This document shows positions 43,963-57,087 of a stretch of DNA of 64,000 nt, piece by piece. The notes under the pieces are model-generated. The model had not been told where the DNA came from. It saw only the letters and a program-made list of their open reading frames with translations, and searched no databases. This DNA comes from Cadophora sp. MPI-SDFR-AT-0126 (lineage: Eukaryota > Ascomycota > Leotiomycetes > Helotiales > Ploettnerulaceae). How positions within the stretch are numbered: position 1 is the stretch's first letter; each line of letters opens with the position of its first letter. Position numbers and translations under genes: made by a program. The stretch is from assembly GCA_020747065.1 (NCBI GenBank), contig JAGMVK010000003.1, forward strand, positions 2,604,001 through 2,668,000, read 5' to 3'.

Positions 43963-46622
43963 CTATTCCATCTCGAACTCAGCATCACGAGCCATGTGTG
44001 CGGCTTCCGAGACGATGAAAATTAGGCGAGTGCCATTACCAGCAGTTTGCCAAATCTGAGGATCTTAATTAGCAACGGTTCCTGGTGGTGAGTAAGAAGG
44101 GTGAAAACTTACGTCCAAATTAGTATATTCCATGACCGCGGTCTGCCACTGGTCTAATGTGAAGCCCTTGGCAATAACTCTTGCTTCGACCTTCTTCATG
44201 CTGAGTTCCATTCCCAGCTCGTCATCACCTTCCTCCGCATCATCGGGTCTACATTGCCCGCTTTCTGCAAGAGCACGGACCATGTTGTAAATCCGGGAGC
44301 TGGGGCTCATGTCCCTGCCGTAACCACCTTGGTCTTGGTACAGAGACTCCTTACTAGCTTCGATCAATCGCAGAGCCTCGTCGACATCATCCTGAACAAC
44401 TTCTTCACTGAAGCGGAGACGAGCAAGAGCCTGGGCAAGACGCAGTATACCGAGGAGCGTGCGAGGAGAGGTGTGAGTGAATTGCTTTTTGTTTTTCTCG
44501 TCCCGAGATTGTTGATCACGCATCTTGACGTATGCCTTCACCATGTACTCTGACACAGGTGTAGGGACAACTGGTCGGAAAGTACGGGCTTGGGCAACAT
44601 ATTGACGAACTTCGTGCGGAGTGAAAACCACGCCATCAGTATCCGGATGCTTGTTGTTCATATGAACAAAGGTGACGTGACGAGCGAGTAGAGCATCGGT
44701 ATCTCTTGTTGGAGTGTCGAGGATGAGGAAAAGGACGTCAAAACGAGAGAGAAGAGCAGCTGGAAGATTGATGTTCTCAACTGGGGAAATCCGTGGGTTG
44801 TAGCGACCATAGAGAGGATTGGCAGCTGCCAGGATCGAAGTTCGCGCGTTCAGAGTTGTTGATATGCCGGCTTTCGAAATCGAAATTGTTTGTTGTTCCA
44901 TGACTTCGTGAATAGCAGTTCTATCGCTATCGTCCATCTTATCGAACTCATCGATACAGCAGATACCGTTGTCTGCCAGAACCAAGGCACCACCTTCCAA
45001 GATCATCTCATCGGTAACGGGATCCTTCATGACTGCTGCAGTGAGACCGACACCACTTGATCCTCGACCGGTTGTGTAGACCCCGCGGGGGGCTACCTTG
45101 GTGATATACTTGAGCAATTGAGATTTAGCCACACCAGGGTCACCCATCAAGCAAATGTTGATGTCTCCCCTGATTCGCATACCGTCTCCCATGGCTTTTG
45201 TCACGCCTCCAACAAGCAAGAGCAGAAGAGCTTTCTTGACATCTAAATGACCGTAAATCTCAGGAGCGATGGACTTCGCTAGGTACTCGTAGACATGACC
45301 AGATGCTCGGTATTGCTCGATTCGCTTGAAAACACGGTTATCCACAGCTAAATCTTCATAGGCCTTCTTGTGCTGGGTAACGTGCTGGGCTTCGAGGAAT
45401 GTATCCGTAAGCAGGCCAGCTCTGATGGCCTTGAATCCAGTGTAAGGAGTTGGCAAAAAAATGCCAGCAATATCTACAACATCTCCAGGGTTGATCCGAC
45501 GAACCAAGGCACCATGGCAGAGAACTGTCAGCATTCTTGGAATGTGACCGACTGGAACTTGCTCAGCCATCTCCTGGATTTTAACTTCTTGGAATGGCTG
45601 AAACTTCGAAGCACGCGTAGAGTGGTGCAACTGCCCTTTGGTCTGGTTTGTCTGACAATCTTGCGAAGGGCATTCGACCAATGGACCGAAGGTTTTCGTT
45701 CCAACTGGCTGAAAAATTTCACAACCGCAGCGGTCGCATGTGTATGCGTTGACCTCCACAGTTGGCTTAACATCAGAAACTCTTGTTGTAATTCCTCGTA
45801 CGGTAATCAAGTGGCCAAGGTGCTCTCCACGGACTTGTCGTACTGCCAATGCTTTCAGAGGCTCGCCATTGTTCATTCGTGGCTTGAAGTTCAGCGTGTA
45901 TCGGCGAGTCAACTCTGCTGGGAAAAGCTCTGGCTCAAGAATAGTCTCTGGTTGATCTGCAGCAGCTCGTTGAAGAGCGTTGTTTCTGGCTGTTCGTTGG
46001 GCCATGAGAACATCCAGGACGTCATCTTTGTAGCTGCGAAACGTTAGCTAGATGCCACTTCAAATTTCACTGACATCATACTTGATTTCTCGCGTCGGGT
46101 CAGGCATGACTTTGTCTACCGCCTTCGACAGAATGTCCAGATAATGCTTCGCATTGACTTCGATCGATGCGACCAAATTCAATGGGGTTCCACTCTCTTC
46201 TAGGACTTGATCGTACTGTTTCGTGTCAAATATGCTCTCCTCTCTATGGAAGCTTCCCTACCTGCGCCAGATCATCCAAATCAATTGTGATTTCATCTTC
46301 GTACCGATCTGCGACCTTCTGGAGCACTTCCATATACTTCAGCTTCGGAACTTTCGGCTGGACCCTTGCCCGTCTCCGCGATTCTTGCCCCTCGTCGTCA
46401 TCATCATCCATAAAATCGTAGTCGTCGCTGAAGTCATCCTCGTCAATATTCATCTCATGGAGAGCGCCTGCAAGCTCAGATTTTGGGGAAGCCTTAAAAG
46501 TGGACAGGAAGTCCTCAAAAGCAACTGACAGATGTTAGCACAATGCCCAACATCGAATAGGACCTTCGCATACGCTGGTGCTCCTCATAATTGACGGGCG
46601 ACCTAAAAGTAAGGAGCGACAT
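43963..46622 (-). CDS. MCM7: DNA replication licensing factor Mcm7
   Basis: Five exons (46622-46574, 46524-46262, 46215-46082, 46033-44113, 44055-43963) give 819 aa. The N-terminal domain includes [17 protein letters not shown] and the zinc ribbon (CDRCGCEIF then CPSQDC). The AAA+ core has Walker [10 protein letters not shown], Walker [11 protein letters not shown] and the arginine finger in LLSRFDVLF; the segment [13 protein letters not shown] is typical of Mcm7. The short last exon ([14 protein letters not shown]) completes the winged helix and is easily missed. Mcm7 is one of six subunits of the replicative helicase. An acidic tract ([15 protein letters not shown]) near the N-terminus is usual. 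Divergent from PEX1. Confidence 0.97.
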
Positions 46623-46855
46623 CTTGCGCAAACCCCTGAATTCGGGAAAATGACCTAGGTTCTAACACTGAAAAGATCGATTGGCAGATTGGGATCTGTT
46701 AATGGCGAAGCTTGGGTGAAAATCGCGCGGTGACAGTGAACGAAGGTGAGCTGTGTGGTGTTGTTATTCTGGCATCGAGGGGTTTGTCGCAAGAACACAA
46801 ATTGGAGAGGAGAAGAGGCTGGGAATGGCAGCGCAGAGGCGTCGTGTTTCTCTTT

Positions 46856-46968
46856 ACGCGAAAACGCGGTCGCGTCTTCAAATCCAACACGGCTAGGTGA
46901 ACCTAGTAGACGCTGCTCATGGCTCTGTCTTACTGGCAGGCCTGCCGAAATTTACTAGATTGACGCGT
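46856..46968. promoter_or_regulatory. G1/S-type motifs between MCM7 and PEX1
   Basis: The 459-bp divergent promoter holds ACGCGAAAACGCGGTCGCGTC-like sequence (46856-46876, with a CGCGAAAA SCB/E2F-type core) and an ACGCGT (MCB core) at 46963-46968. These are the binding sites of SBF/MBF-type complexes known to drive S-phase genes in yeasts. Motif match only; no occupancy evidence. Confidence 0.4.
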
Positions 46969-47081
46969 AACTCTCTATCAACAGCCTCTGCCGGGCCGAG
47001 GCACTTGATCATACAAACCAAAGCTCATGTCTCTCGCGCCTCACAACACTCCTCTAACATTTGCGCATTGCTCACTTGATC

Positions 47082-50000
47082 ATGGCTCCGGATACACGAA
47101 GACGAGGCAGTCAAGCGACTTCTGCAGAGATCTCTCTTATTCATCTGAAGAATTGCTTGGTCAATTTGCCATCGTCCCTTTCCTCTTTGCTTGTCAATGT
47201 CAACACAGTAAGTCGTGCGATCCGAGCCACCTTGTAAACTTCTTACTGACTTTATGACCTCTTCCAGCCAGCTCAGAATGTTATCATAGAACTGAATTAC
47301 CGGGTACCCCAGCCCTCAAGCTCCTCGCAGACCAACAGTGCGCCAACGACAAGAGCCATATTCGCGGGATGGACCGGCATGCAAAGCAAGCGCAAACTTG
47401 CGCCTATTGTAAGCAGAGACGGTATCAGTGGTACACGAGGAAACACGTCTGGTCGAGAGCAAGAAGTCCCTCTCGTGGAAATCGATGCGACCTTTGCACG
47501 GAGTCTAGGCATATTAGACGGGCAGAAAGTTACTGCTAGCATTCATGTTGACCCCCCGGTTGCACACACGATCAACATCGAACCGCTCACGGCAGAAGAC
47601 TGGGAGATAATAGAACTTCATGCGAATTTCCTAGAATTGAATCTAGTCTCTCAGATACGAGCTCTGCCAAACCCAAATTATGCCCCCTCAAGTGGACCCA
47701 AACCCCCGCCACATCCCCTCACTCTCCACCTTTCGCCCACCTCAACTGCCAATATTATCATCACGTCCCTCGTCCCCGAGCCTCCGTCCACATCTCCATT
47801 TGCCAAACTGTCTCCGGACGCCGAGGTTATCGTTGCGCCAAAGACAAGGTCGAAACCTTCTCGAACATCCGGCGAGAATCGCAGTGTCACATCAAGGAAA
47901 AGTGCAGGTGCTAGAAGTGGTGCCAGCACTGTGCGAAGGAGAAGTGGCCGTGACGAGGCTCGCCCTGCTATGTTCTTCCGAGGTCTCGATCGTAGTGTCT
48001 GTGAAGAGTGGTTCGATGACAACAAAGATGCGAAGGACATGGGCTTAAAGGTCTGGGTGGACCGAGACATGCTACTGTCGAAAGCGTTGAAGGGTATTAC
48101 ATGGGCATGTGTGACGGTGGTAAAGCCAGCAAGCTTGTCAGTACCTGTTGATCCTCAAAAACAACAGCAGGAAGTCGAGAGCCTAGGAGAAGCTGGCAAG
48201 GTTGCAGCGAAAGTTGTGGCCAGATTGGTGGCATGGGATGATCCTCCAGACAGTCAACACATTGCCCTCTCTTCGGATCTCTGTGCTGCGATGGCTTCCG
48301 AAGGTATTGTTGGAGGGGTAGTGAAGCTTGAACCTGCTCCTCAGCAAGTCTCGAAGACAGCTGCTCCTAAAGATCCATCTCAACCTACACCGAAAACTGG
48401 AACTATTGTGAAGATATATCCCTTCTCAACTGGAAGCGGAAAAGCCAGCGAAGGCTTGAAATTTGGCGGAGAGTCGAAAGCAGAGCGCGAAGAAGCTAGT
48501 AGACGGATTATGAAAATGTATGGCTCGGAAGGAGCTCAAGATTCATTACTTGACGGACCGATTACAGATGGATCTGTGCTCGGAAGGCCGAAGACTTCTG
48601 ATGTGTCGGGTTGGGAAGGTGGCATACTTCGATTTGACCATCCGCCTTCAGAGAGTGGAAAGCCAATATGCAATTGGTTTCTGGGCTCTGAAAGGAAATT
48701 TACTGTTGAGGTCCAGGCAGCAATACCGAGACCTTCGTCAATGTCCAGGGCTAATATGATTGGAGAGCCTTTGCCCCTTCAGGCCCCTGTATTAGTGGGT
48801 ATTGATAATTTGATCGAACAGCTACAGTCTCATCTCTCTCACATGTCCTCGGTCCTACTCACTGGAGCCCTGGGTTCTGGGAAAAGCACTGTGGCCCAGC
48901 TCCTTGCGCATCGCTTACGATCTGAGACTCTTTTTCACACGACATACTTCTCTTGCCGCCAAATGGTCACGGATGAGACCAGAATATCGACCATAAAAGA
49001 CACATTTACCCGCATTTTCATGGGCGCTGCTTGGGGAGCTCGTCTCGGTGGCAAGTCTTTGGTAATATTAGATGATTTGGACAAGCTCTGCCCTGTCGAA
49101 ACAGAATTAGAAGTCGGAAGTGAGAATGGTCGTAGCCGGCAGATAAGTGAGGGTGTTTGTGCTGTTGTCAAACAGTACTGTGGACGAGATAGTGGTGTAG
49201 TGCTACTAGCCACAGCTCAAGCCAAGGAGTCACTCCATAATGTCATTGTTGGCGGTCACGTCGTTCGTGAGATTGTCGGGCTGAAGGCACCAAACAAAGA
49301 AGGGCGTCGGAGAGTTGTTGAGATGGTAGTCAAGCAGAATGTGGCTGAAGAGAATCCAGATGAAAGACTGAAGAGCATAGGAAGCCGGCCAACAACAGCA
49401 GATGGCAGTGCTGGTGAAGATGAAGACGGAGCCTGGATGGATAGCTCCAGTGCACCAAGTCGGCCCCAATCATCTGGCAAATCCGATGGCTTCACGATCT
49501 CTCCAGACCTCGACTTCCTCGATCTTGCAGGCGAGACTGACGGATATATGCCCGGAGATTTAGTATTACTCGTTGCACGGGCCAGAAGCGAAGCTTTGAT
49601 ACGATCTGTCTCTCAGTCTTCCAAGGCCGCTGACAATACGGGCGTTCAACTCAACCGCGAAGACTTCGACAGTGCCTTGAAAGGCTTCACTCCTGCCTCA
49701 CTTCGCAATGTCACACTTCAGACTAGTACGACTACCTTCGCCTCCATCGGTGGCCTGCACGCAACTCGCAAAATCCTCCTCGAGACACTTCAGTATCCCA
49801 CAACATACGCACCAATTTTCGCACAATGCCCACTTCGTCTTCGTTCCGGTCTCCTTCTCTACGGATATCCTGGCTGTGGTAAGACTCTGCTCGCATCAGC
49901 TGTTGCAGGCGAATGTGGCTTGAATTTCATATCTGTCAAGGGACCTGAGATTCTCAATAAGTACATCGGGGCTTCTGAAAAGTCAGTCCGTGATCTATTT

Positions 50001-50885
50001 GATCGAGCTGAAGCTGCTCGACCGTGTGTCCTGTTCTTTGACGAATTCGACTCAATCGCTCCTAAGCGAGGGCACGACTCCACGGGTGTCACTGATCGTG
50101 TAGTCAACCAACTTCTTACCCAAATGGACGGTGCAGAAGGGCTCTCAGGTGTCTACGTCCTCGCCGCTACCTCACGACCGGATCTCATCGATCCCGCCCT
50201 ACTCCGTCCAGGCCGCCTCGACAAATCCCTAATCTGCGACCTTCCAGACAACGAAGACCGTATTGACATCCTTCGCGCACTCGGCACAAAATTGAAACTC
50301 AGCGCCGAAGTCCTAGACAACCTTGCCGAGATCGCTAGCCGCACGAATGGCTACTCCGGAGCAGATCTCCAAGCTCTAGTCTACAATGCCCATCTTGAAG
50401 CCATCCACGACGTCCTCGGCGATCACGATCACGCGGAGATCTCGGGCAGCAAACGCATAAACGGAACGACTTCATCCGGACCAAGAAATTTCATTCAGTT
50501 TCGCTACGGCGAGGAAGAAGACCGCCTCGAGAACGAAGAACGTTCCAAAGCCGGACACAACAAATCCAAACTGCTCGCCGAGCGTGCTGCCATCTCTCTC
50601 AAGCTCGCAGAGATCAAGAACGCGAGGAAGCGCGCAAAGATTGGGAGAAGAGGTGATGGAGGGGAAGGAGATGGAGGGGGTGCGAAGGAGGAGAAGGAAC
50701 AGCAGGAAGTGGTTATTGGATGGAAGCATGTGGAAGCCAGTCTGAAAAGTACCAGGGCCAGTATCAGTGCTCAGGAGCGGGGACGCCTGGAGACTATTTA
50801 TAGGGAGTTTGTAGTGGGAAGGAATGGGGAGATGAAGAGCGGTGAAGGTAATAGAGAGGTGGGTGGTAGGACAAGCTTGATGTGA
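47082..50885 (+). CDS. PEX1: Peroxisome biogenesis AAA ATPase Pex1
   Basis: Exons 47082-47207 and 47268-50885 give 1247 aa. The start (MAPDTRRRGS) and the splice to PAQNVIIELNYRVPQP restore the family N-terminal double-psi domain, which reads into FAGWTGMQSKRKLAPIV. The D1 ATPase has a P-loop GALGSGKSTVAQ (~575) and LVILDDLDKL; D2 has GYPGCGKTLLAS (~907), FFDEFDSIAPKRG and ATSRPDLIDPALLRPGRLD. Pex1 works with Pex6 at the peroxisomal membrane to extract ubiquitinated Pex5. D1 keeps Asp-Asp where an active site would have Asp-Glu, in line with the weak D1 of the family. Ser/Lys/Gly-rich linkers are lineage-specific. Confidence 0.96.
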
Positions 50886-51621
50886 TATGATGATATATAT
50901 TTTTGCACAGAATCAAGATATATTGCGATCAACTCAGTATTTTCTTGCTAATCATACATTACTATTCTCCCGACCAGTTTGTCAAATCGGGGTTTGCGGA
51001 CAAAAGAATTCGCCCTATCATCCGTCTTTACACGGATCTGCAAGGTTTAACTCCGTGGAGCTCGGCTAGAATGTATTAATTTTCTCACAGACTATGTGTA
51101 GTGCTTATGCAATAGTAGAGAATTGTGACCGTATTTGTAGGTATAGCAAAGTTTTAGCGTCACCGCATTATCCCGGAAACATTTGTTTCCTCGCTTTACG
51201 AACAAAGCTTGAGAATCGTTCGGTGCAATATAATAGCTTGAATTTCTTTGATATACTTCAATACAAAACCTGTGGTTTCATGACGATGGAAATTCGTGAT
51301 CGCAGGGAAACTGAGCCCACAAAATTAGAGCACACGGGATAATAACGTATCTCCCCTCAAGCTCCAGACAATCAATCAAGAACAATTTTACATTTTACAT
51401 CATTTTCGTGTGCTCTCAGTCATCGCATCTTCTGTTGTCGAGGTTTGCAGCGGATGAGCTCCTAAATTCCGATCTCCGCCCACCCTCCGCGGTGCAAGGC
51501 ACTTAGGACATTGCAATTTATAAGACACAATGGGCCAGCAAAAATCCGAAATTTCTCTTCATGCCATGAAATTGTTCTCTTATCGTCCAAATCATAACCA
51601 AAACTCGAATTCGCCTTCGCA
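50886..51621. other. Intergenic, no gene seen
   Basis: 3' flank of PEX1 and upstream region of the dehydrogenase. It is AT-rich around 50888-50960 and 51200-51280. No coding signal. Confidence 0.5.
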
Positions 51622-52711
51622 ATGTCTTCATCCAAACCTCTCGTCTGGCTTATCACAGGCTGCTCCTCAGGGTTCGGCGAATCGCTCGCATTCATCGCCC
51701 TCAAAGCCGGACACAAAGTAATCGCCACTTCGCGCAATCCCTCTCGAACTCCAGGTCTCGTAAACAAAGTTGAAGAGCTGGGTGGTATCTGGCTCACCCT
51801 CGACGTCTCTGCGCCACTACCCGTTCATCAAGCCCTTATCAAAGAAGGTATTGAGAAGTTTGGGCGCATTGATGTGCTAGTCAACTGTGCAGGAATGAGT
51901 GTTATTGGTGCGATAGAAGATTTCAGGTATTTATTCCTCTGTCTTGTTTCCAAGTATGTTTGCTTGAAGTCGAAAGGTTATGTTGCTAATAGCTCTTGGT
52001 GCTTCAGTGATGATGAAGCGCATCTGGTGATGGACACCAATTTCTTCGGACCACTGAGACTCACACAAGCCGTGATCCCACACATGCGAGCCCAGAAAAG
52101 TGGCACAATCGTCAATATATCCAGTGGAGCTGGTATCGATCCATTGCCTTCAATGGGATTATACGCTGCTTCGAAATTTGCCCTCGAGGGTCTTTCTGAA
52201 TGCTGTAAGCGATGACCCAAAGGGGCTTTCATTGCATCCTCCCTCAACTTCAACATTCACAAATGTTCAAAAACTCTGCGCTAACCATTGGTACTTAGTG
52301 GCCAAAGAGCTCACCCCTTTTGGCATCCGCACCCTAATTGTCCAGCCCGGTGCGTTCACCACCAACATGATCAACGCCGTCATCGTCACCAAACAAATCA
52401 CATCCGCATATAAAGACACCCAACTGGGGCAGTTCGTAGGCCTCTTCAACGCACCTCCCTCAGAGCGGACCTTCAAAGCCCCAAGCGATGTGAACAAGGG
52501 CTGCCAAGGAATCTTTGAAGTCGTCACAGGGACTGGAAGAGGCGCAGGCAAAGAGGAGCACTTGAGATTGGTGCTTAGTGAGGAAAATGCAGAGAGAACT
52601 TTGAAGCAGACGAAGAAAGCTCTGGATGCTAGGTTGGCTTTCAGGGATATTTGGGAGAATACTAAGCATGATGGTGGAGAATTGAAGGGTTTCTCGGCTA
52701 GTGAGAAGTAA
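51622..52711 (+). CDS. Short-chain dehydrogenase/reductase
   Basis: Exons 51622-51926, 52008-52204 and 52299-52711 give 304 aa. The cofactor motif is TGCSSGFGE at residues ~12-20, NCAG follows IDVLV at ~85, and the active-site set has Ser in IVNISSGAG and YAASK at ~155. The last exon joins as LSECLAKELTPFGIRTLIVQPGAF, where the second intron (donor GTAAGC, CTAAC branch) must be removed. It is a classical SDR of the NAD(P)H-dependent oxidoreductase kind; the substrate is unknown. No adjacent partner gene of a pathway is visible. Confidence 0.9.
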
Positions 52712-53506
52712 ACAAGGGATGCCAAGACACTATATGATAGCTTTGGGTTGTTCAGACCATGCTGATAATTGCGTTTCTGACAATGAATTGAAAACAAATG
52801 GAGAATGTCATTGACAGTGATAATTTATTCTACGCCAATTCATTGAAGTCTGGATTCATCCTCACCTTTGGCTTGACTTCGTGAATTTGCTGGTCCCAAC
52901 CACAATGTAAGACCACCATGTTGCGACAAAAGCTAAAAAGCCAAAGCTTTTGTCGCTACAATGGAAAGTATCTGATTCACTTCACAATTTTGCGGTGTCG
53001 ATCCCGACCAACAAGGTTGCGCTGAAGAAGATTTTTCATCCCTCGCGGGCCAAATGTGTACCCCGGTCTTTGTGCACATCTACAAGCAATCAACCCAACA
53101 TCACCATCAATCGAGAACCTATCGATTGCCAGCTGGCTTTCAATTTGAACTACATGAGCCTGCCAGCATCAACAATATGCTGAGCTAATTCATCAGAGAG
53201 CTGCACACTGGCAAGGATCCTCACAGATCGTACGTTATCTTTCACAGTACAGGAACCCAAAGCTTCCTTTCCCCATCTGGAGCTCCAAATTCCCATAAGA
53301 AAACACCCCTCCACATCTCACTGACTTCAAATTCAAGCTCAAGAGCCACCATAAGGCTTCAAACTTCTCGAATTGACTCCTGGCCGAGGCTAAGCGGAGT
53401 CGCGTAACCATCGTCGATTGCCAGACAACACTCCCGCGTTGACCTTTTCGCGTGTTAGAGACTCTGCACATCTTCACGCTTCATCAAGAACTTCGGAACA
53501 CGCAAT
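52712..53506. other. Intergenic, no gene seen
   Basis: Convergence/upstream region between the dehydrogenase and the first F-box-like gene. Short ORFs at 52950-53477 lack recognisable content. Confidence 0.5.
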
Positions 53507-54557
53507 ATGGGTCAAATTCTTTCTCGACGCTGCGATCCTCGTCCTGGGAAGGACCAACCACCATTCGACGTCAACCCTCTGACGGAAGAGGGAGGGACTA
53601 CACCACGGGTACTCCTCGACTCCAAACTCATTCCTACAAAGATGCCATCCCACGATTCGCCGAAGAAGTCTCCGCAAGATGAGAAGAAGTTGGACCTGGG
53701 CAAGCTCCCAGCAGAACTTTGGGGTATGATCTTTGGATATGCTCTCGCCGAGGAGTGGAACGGAACGACTCCATCATTTATCAAGGCTATGAGAGCACAC
53801 AAAACCTACTATCCTGAGTGCATGTTGGCTTGGTACAATCAGAAACACACCTATGTCCTTCACACAAAGAACAACTGGAGCTTCTTGAACATGCCAGAAG
53901 AGGTAATTGCTACGATTTTCAAGGTCGAGGTCATCATTGAGTAAGTTCTGCCTTGTGTCAGCCACAACCGGATCTTAAACTATGTGTTCTTGAGCGCTTG
54001 GGAGTTGATTATGTCTAACATGTACCAGCGAGAATGTTGCCCTCCATCCGCTTCTCAGATGGTCCGACATGGCAGTTGTGGAAAACCGACTCCCGATGTC
54101 TGTCCACGACTTGGCCACAACCGCAGCTCTTGCAAAGTCTGTCACATCCGTCACGCTCAACTGCCGCCCCATTAGTGGCAACCTGTTCTTCTGGTACCCC
54201 TCGAAATTCAGCATCTTCTTCTCCGGATTCAAGCATCTCAAGTACGCTGCAACGACATGCCCCGCCAAGCCCCCTGCGGTTTCCAGTCTGTTTCTAAGCG
54301 TGAAAGATGGTTACGTCGACACTGATTGGCAGGAGGGCAAGATCCAAGTCGGTATTAAGGAGGCCAATTCGATACTGGGAGCTGTTGCGAAGCTTGATCG
54401 AGTATACGCTGATGCATATAATGATGAAGGTCGTAGGGCTCATCGCAAGTATGAGGATAGAGAGAAGTGGATTTGGGTAGCTCAAGAAGGAAAGTTCTTA
54501 GAGGAGGTCCAGTTGCCTCCTGGACTGCAGATGGCACCTGACGGATCATATGACTGA
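53507..54557 (+). CDS. F-box-like family protein, copy A
   Basis: Exons 53507-53940 and 54029-54557 (donor GTAAGT, CTAAC branch) give 320 aa. The N-terminal ~60 residues are Pro/Ser/Lys-rich. Residues ~66-80 (LGKLPAELWGMIFGYAL) have the F-box-like LPxELxxxIF pattern, followed by TPSFIKAMRAHKTYYPECM and TYVLHTKNNWSFLNM. This is the layout seen in large ascomycete families of F-box-like proteins of unknown target. The C-terminal part (SVTLNCRPISGNLFFW, IWVAQEGKFLEEVQL) matches the other two copies in layout only. Substrate recognition for a ubiquitin ligase is possible but unproven. Confidence 0.7.
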
Positions 54558-54916
54558 AGAATAGTCTCGCTTGGGGACATTTGTAATAGCTTATGGCGTT
54601 TGGGTTTGGTGTTGGTTTCTGGAAGGGCATCGGACCGCCGAAGCGGAGCATATTGTTTTGCGAACATCAAGCGCTGGAGGAGATACTTTGATTGATTGTC
54701 TGCTTCATGAAACCCACATGTCATTTTAAAGGCGATGTAGAGACGGAAAAGGGTGGATAATATCCTGTCGCACATTAAAGAACCACAGTTCTTAAATTTC
54801 CTTGGCGCAAGGGTGCTGATTCTCCTCGCAACAGTCAAGTCTCTCTCATGGAGCAGCAGAACTCTGCTGTGCCACTATCATGATATTCGACGACAAAATG
54901 TATTACGATACGGACG
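54558..54916. other. Convergent intergenic region, no gene seen
   Basis: It lies between the stops of the first two F-box-like copies. No coding content was recognised. Confidence 0.5.
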
Positions 54917-55883
54917 CTATCTGGAAAGACGTCTCTTCGGAAGCAAAGTCTCTCCTTCAGCTGCCTGCCAAAACCACGTTGTTGAGACACCCAGACAAGT
55001 GACATCCGAAAACTCCCCTCCTGTTGGCAAGACTCTCAATCTGGAACGTGCCAGCACCCTCTGCATATTGATTTCGAGCTCCCATGGATATCTGTGCCAC
55101 ATCCATGTCAGGCAAGTCCTTATGTCGCTCGGTAATTCTTCAAACACTCGCTCGAATTCTATCCTTTGTTCGTCTTCCAAGTCGGCGGTGGAGACCCTTG
55201 ATAACTTCGGCATAAGAGTACGGAAATGGCCACTTAGCCCTTCCAAGAGACGATTCAAGTCCGTGACTTCCTCTATCTCAATGTCCTCACCGCTTTGCCC
55301 ATGGTTATGTATTACCAGATTGAACCTCGTCAGCTTAGGGAAGTTTGGAATGTGTGAGACCAGAGACGCCCCAAACAAATCTTTGTACATCGATGAGATG
55401 TCCCTTACTGCTCTCGACAAGGGATCTTTTGTCGAAGTACCATCCCAGGGAAGCGCTATGCTGCTCGAAAGTGTTACGCCTTTCGTGGTACTGCCTACAT
55501 ATGGATGAGCTTGTACTCCGAAAGTAGAAAGCGAGTCAGTCGTTACCAAAGATCATCAACTTACAGGTATACTACTTTCAACTTCCCAATACTAGCAAGT
55601 AATGCGGACGGCGTGAACAAAAGAGATCAAAACTTCCTCTCTTGTATTCATCCAGAACATACGTACTTGTATTTTGGACTTCTGTCAGAAACTCCAAGTA
55701 GAGATTTTTATCAGGTCGTAGAGCTCCAAGGAAATCTGGATGTTTCCCGTTGTAGTTGCCATCACCAGGTACAACATGGCGGTACACAACTAGTCGAACT
55801 TTGGCGGGAAGTTTGCGGAGGCTGCAAGTACGAGTGCTGGAGCGTGACCAAATCAGATCCGATTGGGAGCCTAAGTACTCCAT
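54917..55883 (-). CDS. F-box-like family protein, copy B
   Basis: Model of three exons (55883-55663, 55591-55565 of 27 nt, 55490-54917), ~273 aa. The first exon has LRKLPAKVRLVVYRHVV, then PDFLGALRPDKNLYLEFL, aligning with copies A and C. The first intron uses a consensus GTATGT donor and removes a stretch that would read YVLDEYKRGSFDLF, similar to TYVLHTKNNWSFL of copy A; read unspliced, this stretch ends in a stop after a frame change. So either the copy is spliced as given or it is frameshifted. Exon 3 contains VRDISSMYKDLFG and LTRFNLVIHNHG. Function unknown. Confidence 0.5.
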
Positions 55884-57087
55884 TCTATCAGAGATTATTT
55901 TCTGTGTTTTCCGATCGCGCGGAAAATCTCAAAGATCGAAGGGCCAGATGTGATCTGATAATCACGCTGAGGTAGATAAGTTGCTCGGAGAAGTTCAATG
56001 AAGAGTGGAGGAAATTGACTCAGAACTTCATGGGAGTCGATACTTGATATTGGAATTTCAAACTCTGGGTCAGGATCCTAACGCAGCTATTATTAAAGCA
56101 CTAGAGCGAGATGTGGCTCTAGGCTAGACATCGCACAGTTTTTAGCGCTAATTGTTTTGTCTAGAGAAACCTGAATTAGGGCTATAGGGAAAAGCTGCAC
56201 CACTGACAGAACCCGGCTGTTGGTTGTCCTGGCGGCTAGTGCTTGGTCTACTACTACAGGTAGCCTGGAAGTCAGTTACAAACTAAGCATACGTCATAAC
56301 AACAAGGAAAATATGACAGCAGCAACAGCTTCCGTCAAGAAGTATTCTCAACTTGCCCACATCACAAATATCTGAACAGCACCTGCAGCTACTGCTCTGT
56401 CGCTGTGTTTATGCTGCCCGCATTTAAGCGAGCTGCAAGATTACCCGGCAGATCATAACGTACTAACACCGGGGTCTAGAAAGACATCAACTGTTATTGC
56501 TCGACAATGAGTCTTTACAATGCACATTTTGATTGCCTGTTGGCGTCGATATTTACAAACATTTCGAGAGCTTGGCAAGTAAATTCAGGCACGACCTACC
56601 AAAGGATAACAACCTTCTCTATGACGAGCTCTAGTTGCAGGTGGTGACGATCCCCAACAAATTTTGTGACTTACGAGCTCAGGATAAGTGACTAGAAAGA
56701 GCTGGACATTGGTCATTGCGATTATACAGATCTCTTGTGCTGGTGCCTATGGGAGCGATTTGAAGAGCTTATTGAGACAGGGAATTGGAGGATCTCAAGA
56801 TTGTCGTGCGTAATGGTTTCTGTATCAGCTGGGATCTTCGTCACTATGCGAATGATTAAGATGCGACGGAATGGTCTACCGCTTTTGATTGAAAAATTCG
56901 CCGTCAATCTTATTGGAATTGTGTTCACAGGCCATTGAGACATAGGCTCTGTTGACATTTCTTTCGCATAAACCCTAGATATCACCGCTGCCCAACCACA
57001 TCCGTTCCCCTCTATTTTTCATCTGCACCCGTCCACATGATCCACAGAAATCCAAGATGCAACGAGAAACCAGACGTACGCCTCATG
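55884..57087. other. Intergenic, no supported gene
   Basis: 1.2 kb between copy B and the amidoligase gene. ORFs at 56722-56985 on both strands are unrecognised. Confidence 0.45.

Noticed and set aside
45370..46047. Plus-strand ORF of 225 codons
   Set aside because: It is the antisense shadow of the MCM7 main exon.
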